Positions 28,099 to 35,326 of a stretch of 64,000 nucleotides of DNA are shown here, one piece after another. The stretch comes from an uncultured Bacteroidales bacterium (GTDB lineage Bacteria; Bacteroidota; Bacteroidia; Bacteroidales; UBA932), in NCBI GenBank assembly GCA_900318355.1, contig ONKE01000024.1, positions 1-64,000 on the forward strand, written 5' to 3'. Below the pieces are notes generated by a model. That model saw only the letters and a list, made by a program, of their open reading frames with translations, did not search any database and was not told the origin of the DNA. Each line of letters begins with the position of its first letter. Positions within the stretch are counted from its first letter, which is position 1. Made by a program: the position numbers and the translations under genes.

Positions 28099-29796
28099 CT
28101 ATTGCAACTTCGTATATGCGACCTTGCCGACAAGCGTGGTCGGGAGCGAATCCCGCACTTCCAGCTCGGCCGGCATGGCGTATTTGGCGATGTGCTTCCG
28201 GCAGTGGTCCATGATGCTTTCGCGCACCTCGGGAGTGTCTTTCACTCCGGGGGCGAGCACGATGAACGCTTTGACTTTCTGCATCTTCAGCTCGTCATGA
28301 ACGCCGATGACGCAGCTGCGCTGCACGGCCGGATGGCCCTCCAGGATATTTTCAATCTGCGAAGGATAGACGTTGTAGCCGCTGGTCACTATCATCCTCT
28401 TGATGCGCTGGCGGAAATAGACAAAACCCTCGTCGTCCATCACTCCGAGGTCGCCGGTATGGAGCCAGACGTGGCCGTCGGCATGGGTGCGGAGTGTGTT
28501 GGCGTTTTCGTCGGGATGGTTGATGTAGCCAAGCATCATGGAAGGCCCGGTGAGGCAGATTTCGCCTTCCTCGCCGTAGGGAACTTCGTCGCAGGTGCCG
28601 ACCTTGCAGATCTTGAAATAGGTGTCGGGATAAGGCAGGCCGATGCTCCCCTCCTTCTCCTTGTTGTAGGGAGTCAGGCAGCACGCCGTGACGCACTCCG
28701 TCGTACCGTAGCCCTCGCGCACGCGGACGCCGGCATTATGGTCGGCCAGGAACTTGTCGAACTTCTTTTTCAGCTCGATGGTCAGGGAATCGCCGCCGGA
28801 AAACACGCCCTTGAGGCAGGAAAGGTCGGCGCCGTCGAGGTATTCGTTGCGGGTGATGGCTTCGAATAGCGTGGGCACGCCGGCGATGAAGTTGGGCCTG
28901 TTCTTGCGGATCAGCTTGGCGTAGCTCTTGACGTTGAAGCGCGGAACGAGGATGGACGTGCCGCCGCACACCATCATGGTATGGATGCACACGCCGAGGC
29001 CGAAGCCGTGGAAAACCGGCATGGCGGCCAGCATCTTGGCCCTGCGCACCGTCTCGTGGCACATCGCCTCGGTCTGACGGGCAAGGGCGTTGAAGTTGAG
29101 GTCGGAGAGCATGATGCCCTTGGTAACGCCGGTCGTACCGCCCGAAAACAGCACCACAGCCTCTTTCAGAGGGTCTTTCGCGGCGACATATTCTCCCTTG
29201 AACGCCTCGCCGGCCGCAAGGAGGTCCTTCCACAGCAAAACGTCGCCAGCGGAGGTGCCGACCTTGGGGAACTTCCTCTCCGTCAGGAGTTTCTGTCCGA
29301 GATTCAGCGGGAACGGCAGTTCTTCGGACACGCGGGCTATGATGAGCTTCCCTATCGGACGCTGCTTCTTGACCTCGAGCATCTTGGCATAGAACTGGTC
29401 GAGGGTCACCGCCATGTCGCACGAAGCCTCGTTAAGATAAAACACGATCTCGCCGACGGCCGACAGAGGATGGACCATTGCCGGGACTGCGCCTATGCGG
29501 TTGAGGCCATAGAGGCAGTAGATTGCCTGCGGGACGTTGGGCATCACCACGAGGACGCGCATGCCGGGACGGACGCCGAGCGAATAGAAGCCGCGCGCGA
29601 CCGTATCGATGTTGGCGGCCATTTCGGCGTAGGATATCTTGCGCCCCATGAACGCCAGGGCCGGGAAATCAGGGTCGGCAGCAGCGGTGTCGAGCACGGT
29701 CTCCGCCATGGATTTGTCGGAATATTCCAGATGGAAAGGCACTTCGCCATAGCTTCCGAGCCAGGGCGTGGAAATGTCGCTGAGGTTGAATTTCAT
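28099..29796 (-). CDS. AMP-forming acyl-CoA synthetase
   Basis: A 565-residue ANL-superfamily adenylating enzyme, close to long-chain fatty acid CoA ligases. The P-loop-like A3 motif is LFSGGTTGVTKGI near 220, then PVFHGFGLG, the YGTTE motif (GYGTTECVTACC) near 360, the LHTGDLG motif near 440, the hinge region QRIKRMIVTSGYNVYPSQIE, and the catalytic lysine in the C-terminal GKVAYTKLQ. All expected residues are present. It probably activates fatty or aryl acids to acyl-CoA in the cytoplasm; chain length cannot be read. It converges on tRNA-Gly across a terminator. Upstream, TAACTTCG on the minus strand is a one-mismatch -7 element. Confidence 0.9.
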   Translation of the reverse strand: MKFNLSDISTPWLGSYGEVPFHLEYSDKSMAETVLDTAAADPDFPALAFMGRKISYAEMAANIDTVARGFYSLGVRPGMRVLVVMPNVPQAIYCLYGLNRIGAVPAMVHPLSAVGEIVFYLNEASCDMAVTLDQFYAKMLEVKKQRPIGKLIIARVSEELPFPLNLGQKLLTERKFPKVGTSAGDVLLWKDLLAAGEAFKGEYVAAKDPLKEAVVLFSGGTTGVTKGIMLSDLNFNALARQTEAMCHETVRRAKMLAAMPVFHGFGLGVCIHTMMVCGGTSILVPRFNVKSYAKLIRKNRPNFIAGVPTLFEAITRNEYLDGADLSCLKGVFSGGDSLTIELKKKFDKFLADHNAGVRVREGYGTTECVTACCLTPYNKEKEGSIGLPYPDTYFKICKVGTCDEVPYGEEGEICLTGPSMMLGYINHPDENANTLRTHADGHVWLHTGDLGVMDDEGFVYFRQRIKRMIVTSGYNVYPSQIENILEGHPAVQRSCVIGVHDELKMQKVKAFIVLAPGVKDTPEVRESIMDHCRKHIAKYAMPAELEVRDSLPTTLVGKVAYTKLQ

Positions 29797-29894
29797 TGTT
29801 GTCAGGTCTTAGTACAGTCGGGCGAAGTTACGTCTTTTTGTTCAAAATATTCCATTTTTTGCATAAAAAAGACTGTTTCTTCTTCGGGAATTAG

Positions 29895-29902
29895 TAACTT
29901 TG
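29895..29902 (+). promoter_or_regulatory. -7 element of the lipoprotein hydrolase
   Basis: TAACTTTG, 34 bases before the ATG at 29936, in a 139-base AT-rich divergent gap. The -33 element is weak. Confidence 0.6.
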
Positions 29903-29935
29903 CGGAACTTATAACTAACCAACGAAAGTAAAGAA

Positions 29936-30898
29936 ATGACACTGAAACGCTTTCTTAGCCTGGCCGCCGCCGTCATCATCGGCTCGCAGGCCCTGACCGG
30001 ATGCCTGGTCGGAAAATACATGTGCAACTACGCCCTCAAGCCCGAGCCTCACGGAATCGCCGACATCGAGCGCACCCGCCATAAGGCCGACTCCCTGGCC
30101 CCCGGCGTCGTCGCCTGGTACGACGCCCTCCATGAAAAAGGCGTCTTCAAAGACACCACGATGATCGGCCACGGCGACTTCAAGCTCCACGCCGTCTACG
30201 CCCCCGCAGCCCGTCCCGACGAGGCCGAAGGCACTGCCGTCATCGTCCACGGCTACACCGACAACCACCTCGTATTCCTCTATCTGGTGCGCATGTACCG
30301 CGACCAGTTCAACTACAACGTCATGGTCCCCGACCTCAACTACCACGGCTACTCCGAAGGCGTCGCCGCGCAGATGGGCTGGCTCGACCGCCTCGACGTG
30401 GAGAAATGGGCTGAAATGGCCCACGACATCTGGGGCGACGATTTCATGGTGGTACACGGTGTTTCCATGGGTGCCGCCACCACGATGATGATGTCGGGCG
30501 ACGACCTGCCTCCCTACATCCGCGCCTTCGTCGAAGACTGCGGCTATTCCTCGGTCTGGGACCAGTTCAAGGCCAATCTCAAGGGCATGCACCTACCGAG
30601 ATTCCCCATCCTGAACAGCGCCAACATCGTGTGCAAGAGCCGCTACGGCTGGGATTTCAAAGAAGCTTCCTCGGTCAAGCAGCTTGCCAAGTGCGACCGT
30701 CCCATGCTCTTCATCCATGGCGACGCCGACGACTTCGTCCCCTTCTCCCACCTCCAGGCCAACTATGACGCCAAGGTCAACGGCTACAAGGAGATGTGGG
30801 TAGCCAAGGGCGCAGTCCACGCCAACTCCTACGCCAAGTATCCGGAAGAATACACCAAGCGCGTGCGCAACTTCCTCGCAAAGGCGAAGACGCTGTAA
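29936..30898 (+). CDS. Alpha/beta hydrolase, predicted lipoprotein
   Basis: A 320-residue serine hydrolase. N-terminal signal segment with lipobox ALTGC (Cys22). The alpha/beta fold is marked by the oxyanion strand AVIVHGYTDNH near 100-110, nucleophile elbow GVSMGA with Ser177, acid in MLFIHGDADDFVPF near 262 and the histidine in GAVHANSYAKYPEEY near 295. The sequence resembles the dienelactone-hydrolase-like or BAAT-like lipoprotein hydrolases common in Bacteroidetes (annotated 'alpha/beta hydrolase family protein'). Substrate unknown; probably periplasmic or surface ester cleavage. It stops 4 bases before the convergent FmdE gene. Confidence 0.88.
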   Translation: MTLKRFLSLAAAVIIGSQALTGCLVGKYMCNYALKPEPHGIADIERTRHKADSLAPGVVAWYDALHEKGVFKDTTMIGHGDFKLHAVYAPAARPDEAEGTAVIVHGYTDNHLVFLYLVRMYRDQFNYNVMVPDLNYHGYSEGVAAQMGWLDRLDVEKWAEMAHDIWGDDFMVVHGVSMGAATTMMMSGDDLPPYIRAFVEDCGYSSVWDQFKANLKGMHLPRFPILNSANIVCKSRYGWDFKEASSVKQLAKCDRPMLFIHGDADDFVPFSHLQANYDAKVNGYKEMWVAKGAVHANSYAKYPEEYTKRVRNFLAKAKTL

Positions 30899-30902
30899 GA
30901 GA

Positions 30903-31448
30903 CTATCTGCAATCGAAGATTTCCCACCTGGCCCAAGTGCTCCAGTAGCGCAGGGCCAGGTTTCTTATATACTGCCAGTAGGCCGGAGAATGGCCGTACC
31001 TTTCCACGCCCTCCCTTATGTCGGCGCGGATGATGGCGGAGTATTCGGGCTTGAGGCTGAGGGTCAAAGACTTTCCTTCGCAGGAGAAACGCGCCTCGAC
31101 CCGCTTTTCAGGCTCGTCGGACACCGATATGAGGCCGTGGCCGAGAGAGGCGCCGGAGCCCACCTGGAGGCCGTCGTTAAGGCAGCTTACGGGCGGCCGG
31201 AGAGCGGCGAACGAGACTGCCGAGATTTCGCCCTTGCAGCCGGCCTCTTCGAAGAGCTCGCGGGCCCTCAGGCCCATCTTGGCGCCGACCGTGGAATAGA
31301 TGCCCAGGTGGCCGTGGATCTCGTTGGTGAGGACTACGGCCTTCCACTCGCGGAGACCGTACTTCCCTATACACAAACCGGCGATGTTCTTCACATCGTC
31401 GGCATATAGTTCGGAAGGGATGTCGAAGGTCTTTAGAACCCCTACCAT
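30903..31448 (-). CDS. FmdE family protein
   Basis: A 181-residue soluble protein of the FmdE (formylmethanofuran dehydrogenase subunit E-like) family. The signature is LTNEIHGHLGIYSTVGAKMG near 41-60 and AALRPPVSCLNDGLQVGSGASLGHG near 80-104. Compared with the usual HGHxCPG and SC...DGIQ...TGCTLG patterns, the first cysteine and the one in TGCTLG are replaced (G and A), leaving one cysteine (SCLND). No zinc-ribbon tail is present. The family is linked to molybdenum/tungsten or other metal-cofactor enzymes, but the role outside methanogens is unclear. The gene overlaps the ECF transporter gene by 7 bases, so the two work together. Confidence 0.75.
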   Translation of the reverse strand: MVGVLKTFDIPSELYADDVKNIAGLCIGKYGLREWKAVVLTNEIHGHLGIYSTVGAKMGLRARELFEEAGCKGEISAVSFAALRPPVSCLNDGLQVGSGASLGHGLISVSDEPEKRVEARFSCEGKSLTLSLKPEYSAIIRADIREGVERYGHSPAYWQYIRNLALRYWSTWARWEIFDCR

Positions 31449-31951
31449 TTTTCAATGAGCCTGAGGAAGAAATAGCCGCCGACGATCTGGATGAGGATGC
31501 CGGGCCAGCCGATGCGGACGTCCTGCAGGGCGTGCATGAAGTTGAAGTCCATGAAATACTCGGCGGTCATGCCGACAATCTGGTAGGCCAGGACGGCGAT
31601 TGCGACTGCCCAGATGGAGAAGGACATCTTGCGGGAGACGAGCTCGACGGCGCCGACAAGTGCGACGGACTTGAGCAGGATCGCCGGCAGGGAAGCCACG
31701 GGAGGCATCCCGAAGAGGGCGCAGTTAACCAGCGGAGAGAGCACGGCAGTGAGAAGACCCACCTTCCAGCCGCATTTGAACGCAGCTACCAGGGTGAAGA
31801 AGTAGATGGGAAGGAAAATCAGTCCGCCGCGGGGGATAAGGTGGCAGAGCTGGGGGACGACGATGTTGCCGACGATGAAGAGGGCTGCCGCCAGATAGGT
31901 CTTGTAGCTTGAGAATGAGTATTTCTCGGAGGTGATAACAGCTGTGTTCAT
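31442..31951 (-). CDS. ECF transporter substrate-binding (S) component
   Basis: A 169-residue membrane protein with five to six hydrophobic segments (about 13-35, 42-60, 62-82, 87-105, 112-133, 145-162), the size and layout of an energy-coupling factor S component. Features are YKTYLAAALFIVGNIVVPQLCHLIPRGG at the start and an extended FLPIYFFTLVAAFKCGWKVGLLTAVLSPLVN helix pair. No ATPase or T subunit is nearby, so a shared ECF module elsewhere would be needed. Start chosen at MNTAVITSEKYSF because a TATATTTG element lies 26 bases upstream; a longer frame would cross the divergent promoter. First gene before FmdE, with 7-base overlap. Substrate unknown; vitamin- or cofactor-like is the family norm. 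Confidence 0.78.
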   Translation of the reverse strand: MNTAVITSEKYSFSSYKTYLAAALFIVGNIVVPQLCHLIPRGGLIFLPIYFFTLVAAFKCGWKVGLLTAVLSPLVNCALFGMPPVASLPAILLKSVALVGAVELVSRKMSFSIWAVAIAVLAYQIVGMTAEYFMDFNFMHALQDVRIGWPGILIQIVGGYFFLRLIEKW

Positions 31952-31976
31952 AATTCTGTGGTTGGTCTTTGACGCG

Positions 31977-31984
31977 CAAATATA
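31977..31984 (-). promoter_or_regulatory. -7 element of ECF-FmdE
   Basis: TATATTTG on the minus strand, 25 bases before the ATG at 31951. Confidence 0.6.
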
Positions 31985-32007
31985 GTAATTAATTCCGAAT
32001 AATTTAG

Positions 32008-32015
32008 TAGATTTG
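32008..32015 (+). promoter_or_regulatory. -7 element of the tandem esterase
   Basis: TAGATTTG, 22 bases before the ATG at 32038. It is back to back with the ECF-FmdE promoter, 23 bases between the two -7 boxes. Confidence 0.6.
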
Positions 32016-32037
32016 TCCGACATAAAAAAACACCGGC

Positions 32038-33762
32038 ATGAAAAGAGCTTTCCTTGCAATCCTGCTCGCAGCAATCTCGCTGCCGCTATTTTCCGCAACT
32101 CAGAGACAATATATCTGGCCCAAGGGGAAAATGCCCGACAGGCAGGACCACCAGATCGCGGCCACGATCGAAGCGTCGAAATCCGAAGGCTTCAAGCCGG
32201 AAAAGAACCGTCTCCCCTATCTGGAATGGTATGATGCACCGGCAGTCCCCAACGGCGCCTGCATGGTCTTGATCCCGGGCGGCGGCTACAACGTCTGCAC
32301 GGACACCAAACTCGTCGAATATTGGCACGAGACCCTATCTGCAAAGGGTTTCCAGTGCGTCAAGCTTGTCTACCGCACTCCCCGTTCCGAGGGTATCCCC
32401 TACTACCAGGCGGCATGGGAAGACGGCCAGAGGGCCATCCGCATCGTCCGCAGCGAAGCCGCAAAGCGCGGTTACGACCCTGAGAAAATCGGCGCCGTAG
32501 GCATGTCGGCGGGCAGCCATCTTACGCTTCTCATCGCCACCGGCAGCCAGACTCCGGCCTACGCCCGCATCGACAAGACCGACGACATCTCCTGCCACCT
32601 CAACGTCGCCATCGTCAACGCTCCCGCCTACGCCACGACGGACGGCGAAAACGGCACGAGAGCAACCCGTGAGGGCTATGGCAAAGACGTTGCCCTCAGC
32701 GGCCTGTTCCGCTTCGACGAAAAGACCTGCCCGATGAGCCTCCACCATGGAGGCGAGGATCCCTATTCGCCCAACGGCTCCACCCAGATCTACCGGCAGC
32801 TCCGCCGAATGGGCATCCCGGCCGAATTGCATCTTTACCCCGGGAAGGGCCATGGAGCCTACGGTTTCGACCGCGCCGTGGAATTCCTCACCCAGATGGG
32901 ATTTTGCGGTCCTGTGGCCCCGGAAGTGCCTCTGATGGAAAGATTCGCTTCCGACCAGGACCGCGGCGGCTATGCCAGGGAAGACATCTGGCCCGAAGGC
33001 AAGATGCCATGCCCGCAGGACGGTCAGTGCGAGCCCTATATCGAATGGCATTTCCCCGCCGTCCGCAAGACCAAGGCCATCCAGATCATCTACTCCGGAG
33101 GCAGCTACGAAGGCAATGACCCCGACGGCTTCGAAGTCGCACCCGCAAGGCGCTACCTCAACGCCATGGGCGTAACCGTCGTCACCATGAAATACCGCAC
33201 TCCCCGTCCCGCCGCTCCCCTTGCCAAGCACACGACGGCGTGGCAGGACCTCCAGAGGGCCATCCGCATAGTCCGCAGCAAGGCGGCATCCTTCGGCCTC
33301 GACCCCGACCGTATCGGCATCATGGGCTCCTCCGCCGGCGGCCACCTCACCTTGATGGGCGTAACCTCGTCAAAGCAAAGAAGTTATCTTCCCATAGACG
33401 ACATCGACAAGCTTCCTTGCAACGTGCAGTGGGGCATCGGCATCTACCCGGCATACGCCCTGACCGACGGCGCCGAAGCCTGCAACTCCACCGGCGGAAA
33501 CGACGACTCCGCCGTTCTCGTGCCCGAGCTGAACTTCGACCTCGACACCGCCCCCATGCTGCTCATCCACGGCGACTCGGACGGCTGGGCAAGCATGAAC
33601 TCGGTCAAGGTATGGGAAAAGATGAGGGCCATGGGTATACAGTCTGAGCTCCATACCCTGGCCCTGCGTAATCACTGTTTCCAGCGCACTGCCTCTCCCG
33701 GCACCGGGAGCTACACCTGGCTGGACCGCATCGCCGAATTTCTTGCGCCGCGAATCAATTGA
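32038..33762 (+). CDS. Secreted esterase with two tandem alpha/beta-hydrolase domains
   Basis: A 574-residue protein with a signal peptide (residues 1-19) and two homologous hydrolase domains of the BD-FAE/xylan acetyl esterase-like type, about 20-305 and 312-574. Each starts with an IWPxGKMP motif. Domain 1 has GMSAG with Ser157, acid in HHGGEDP and a histidine in GKGHGAYG. Domain 2 has GSSAG with Ser432, acid in HGDSDG and a histidine in LRNHCFQ. The strong conservation of the nucleophile region (QRAIRIVRS...LDP...GxSAGxHLTL) in both halves shows internal duplication. Both triads look intact, so both may be active, possibly on different ester substitutions of plant or host glycans. Substrate is inference. 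Confidence 0.86.
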   Translation: MKRAFLAILLAAISLPLFSATQRQYIWPKGKMPDRQDHQIAATIEASKSEGFKPEKNRLPYLEWYDAPAVPNGACMVLIPGGGYNVCTDTKLVEYWHETLSAKGFQCVKLVYRTPRSEGIPYYQAAWEDGQRAIRIVRSEAAKRGYDPEKIGAVGMSAGSHLTLLIATGSQTPAYARIDKTDDISCHLNVAIVNAPAYATTDGENGTRATREGYGKDVALSGLFRFDEKTCPMSLHHGGEDPYSPNGSTQIYRQLRRMGIPAELHLYPGKGHGAYGFDRAVEFLTQMGFCGPVAPEVPLMERFASDQDRGGYAREDIWPEGKMPCPQDGQCEPYIEWHFPAVRKTKAIQIIYSGGSYEGNDPDGFEVAPARRYLNAMGVTVVTMKYRTPRPAAPLAKHTTAWQDLQRAIRIVRSKAASFGLDPDRIGIMGSSAGGHLTLMGVTSSKQRSYLPIDDIDKLPCNVQWGIGIYPAYALTDGAEACNSTGGNDDSAVLVPELNFDLDTAPMLLIHGDSDGWASMNSVKVWEKMRAMGIQSELHTLALRNHCFQRTASPGTGSYTWLDRIAEFLAPRIN

Positions 33763-33948
33763 TCACCTGCTGCTTGCGCCTCCAGTTAAGGAGCGGCAGC
33801 AGGAAGGAAATCACCTCCAGGGCCGGAAGTCCCTTGGCCTCGGGCGAATCGTGGGAAAGTATTTTACAGAAATTAACTTAACATCGATGAACTTACATCA
33901 AAAACCGCACCGCGCCCCGTGAAGAATAAACGACTATGTGATAGATAC

Positions 33949-33994
33949 TTACGCAAAATGCCTGTCGCGATTTCAAGACAGGCATTTTGCGTAA
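33949..33994. repeat. Perfect 18-base inverted repeat
   Basis: Arms at 33949-33966 and 33977-33994 are exact reverse complements (core ACGCAAAATGCCTGTC / GACAGGCATTTTGCGT) around a 10-base loop. No T run follows on either strand. It could be a terminator variant for the esterase transcript, a small element or a processing site. Confidence 0.85.
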
Positions 33995-34090
33995 TCCGCT
34001 GACATTTAGGTGCTTCACCTCCACGCGATTTGGCGGCGTCAAGGATGGGCGAAAAGACGCTCCGCCGGCGGGACCAAACGGCCAAAACGA

Positions 34091-34135
34091 AGCTCCGCCG
34101 GCGAAGCATGGTAATCCATGGGCGCTGGCGGAGCT
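34091..34135. repeat. Two-tier hairpin downstream of tRNA-Arg
   Basis: The outer arms 34091-34103 and 34123-34135 pair over 13 positions (one G-U); inside them CATGG pairs with CCATG around TAAT. It starts 8 bases past the tRNA-Arg 3' end on the minus strand and is followed there by TCGTTTTGG, so it may act as the tRNA terminator. Confidence 0.75.
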
Positions 34136-34143
34136 GTGCGATG

Positions 34144-34215
34144 TACCCCCGCTCGGAATCGAACCGGGACCAACGGAACCGGAATCCGTTATTCTATCCT
34201 TTAAACTACGGGGGC
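34144..34215 (-). tRNA. tRNA-Arg (anticodon CCG)
   Basis: Minus-strand 72-base cloverleaf. Acceptor GCCCCCG pairs with CGGGGGT (first pair G-U), discriminator A. Anticodon stem ACGGA/TCCGT encloses TTCCGGT, giving CCG. T-loop TTCGATT is standard, but the T-stem CCCGG/CCGAG has one C-A mismatch. A TATCTTTG -7 element lies on the minus strand at 34232-34239. Confidence 0.92.
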
Positions 34216-34231
34216 AGCCTTGATGGGATTG

Positions 34232-34239
34232 CAAAGATA
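34232..34239 (-). promoter_or_regulatory. -7 element of tRNA-Arg
   Basis: TATCTTTG on the minus strand, 16 bases before the tRNA 5' end; the nearest TTG is 22 bases further upstream. Confidence 0.6.
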
Positions 34240-34294
34240 ACACTTTTTTTGTTAAGGCGCTCAAGGTGCCGGCGGGTTTTATAATGTTTTTTCT

Positions 34295-34302
34295 TATATT
34301 TG
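34295..34302 (+). promoter_or_regulatory. -7 element of fabD
   Basis: TATATTTG, 42 bases before the ATG at 34345. An in-frame ATG at 34300 overlaps this box and is excluded. Confidence 0.6.
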
Positions 34303-34344
34303 CATGCTGCATATAATCACATGCGGCAAACTAAGAAAACCGCA

Positions 34345-35232
34345 ATGACCAAAGCCTATGTTTTTCCCGGCCAGGGTTCGCAATACCCCGGCATGGCCAA
34401 AGACCTCTATGACAGCCTGCCAGAAGCCAGGGAGCGCTTCGAGGCCGCCAATGAAATTCTCGGATTCAGGATTACCGACATCATGTTCGGAGGCTCCTCC
34501 GACGACCTGAAGGCCACCAACGTGACCCAGCCCGCAATCTTCCTCCACTCCGTGATCCTTGCGGAGAGTCTGGACGATTTCCGTCCCGACATGGTGGCGG
34601 GCCATTCGCTCGGCGAGTTTTCCGCCCTCGCCGCCGCCGGAGCCATCTCGTTCGAAGACGCCCTGCGCCTGGTCGCAATCCGCGCAAGGGAGATGCAGAA
34701 ATGCTGCGAGAAGGTGCCCGGAGGCATGGCCGCAGTGATCGGCATGGACAACGCCGCGGTCGAAAAGCTCTGCCTCGACACTCCCGGCATAGTCGTGCCT
34801 GCAAACTACAACTGCGACGGCCAGGTGGTCATTTCCGGAGAAAAGGAAGCGATTGCCGCAGCATGCGGTGCAGCCAAGGCCGCAGGAGCAAAGCGCGCGC
34901 TGCCCCTTGCCGTCGGCGGAGCGTTCCACTCCCCTCTCATGGAGCCCGCCCGCCTGGAACTCGGCAAAGCCATTGAAGCAACGAAGATACAGGAGCCCTG
35001 CTGCCCTGTCTACCAAAATGTTACGGCACGTCCCGAGACCGATCCCGAAGCCATAAAGGCCAACCTCCTGGCCCAGCTGACTTCCCCGGTCCGGTGGACC
35101 CAGACCATAGGCAACATGCTGGTCGACGGCGCCGACTGGTTCTGCGAGATAGGCCCCGGCACCGTCCTGCAAGGTCTCGTAAAGCGTATATCCGGCGGCA
35201 TGGCAGAGACTTGCGGCGTTTCCGGCCTGTAG
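34345..35232 (+). CDS. fabD: Malonyl-CoA:ACP transacylase
   Basis: A 295-residue cytoplasmic enzyme that loads malonate from CoA onto acyl carrier protein for fatty acid synthesis. The N terminus MTKAYVFPGQGSQYPGM is the canonical start and oxyanion motif; TQPAIF follows. The nucleophile Ser88 lies in GHSLGEFSAL, the catalytic histidine in GGAFHSPLM near 195 and the GPGTVLQGL motif near the end. All catalytic residues are present and the length is normal. Earlier in-frame ATGs (34300, 34321) would add nonconserved residues. It is monocistronic here, with no other fab gene in the window, and followed by nifJ with its own promoter. Confidence 0.96.
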   Translation: MTKAYVFPGQGSQYPGMAKDLYDSLPEARERFEAANEILGFRITDIMFGGSSDDLKATNVTQPAIFLHSVILAESLDDFRPDMVAGHSLGEFSALAAAGAISFEDALRLVAIRAREMQKCCEKVPGGMAAVIGMDNAAVEKLCLDTPGIVVPANYNCDGQVVISGEKEAIAAACGAAKAAGAKRALPLAVGGAFHSPLMEPARLELGKAIEATKIQEPCCPVYQNVTARPETDPEAIKANLLAQLTSPVRWTQTIGNMLVDGADWFCEIGPGTVLQGLVKRISGGMAETCGVSGL

Positions 35233-35253
35233 CCATAACTTGTTCTCCTGTTA

Positions 35254-35284
35254 TTGGTTTTCACCGAAAAGTTGATTATCTTTG
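35254..35284 (+). promoter_or_regulatory. Promoter of nifJ
   Basis: TTG at 35254-35256, 20-base spacer, TATCTTTG at 35277-35284; leader of about 35 bases to the ATG at 35327. Confidence 0.75.
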
Positions 35285-35326
35285 CGTGCTATCTTAAAAT
35301 AGAATAATACTTCTTATCAAACCACT

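Larger units (their letters stand above)
33763..34143. other. Gene-free spacer with two large hairpins and a possible gene remnant
   Basis: About 380 bases with no convincing gene. On the minus strand an open stretch (about 33755-33880) has no start codon, coding-like base composition in its last 100 bases and would end RRKQQVIN, overlapping the esterase stop; it may be the decayed 3' end of a membrane-protein gene. Then come the 18-base inverted repeat at 33949-33994 and the hairpin at 34091-34135. GCTCCGCCGGCG occurs twice, at 34059-34070 and 34092-34103. Confidence 0.5.

Noticed and set aside
33949..33994. Integron attC or insertion-sequence terminal repeat
   Set aside because: No integrase or transposase gene, no conserved attC core such as GTTRRRY, and no flanking direct repeat visible; kept only as an inverted repeat.
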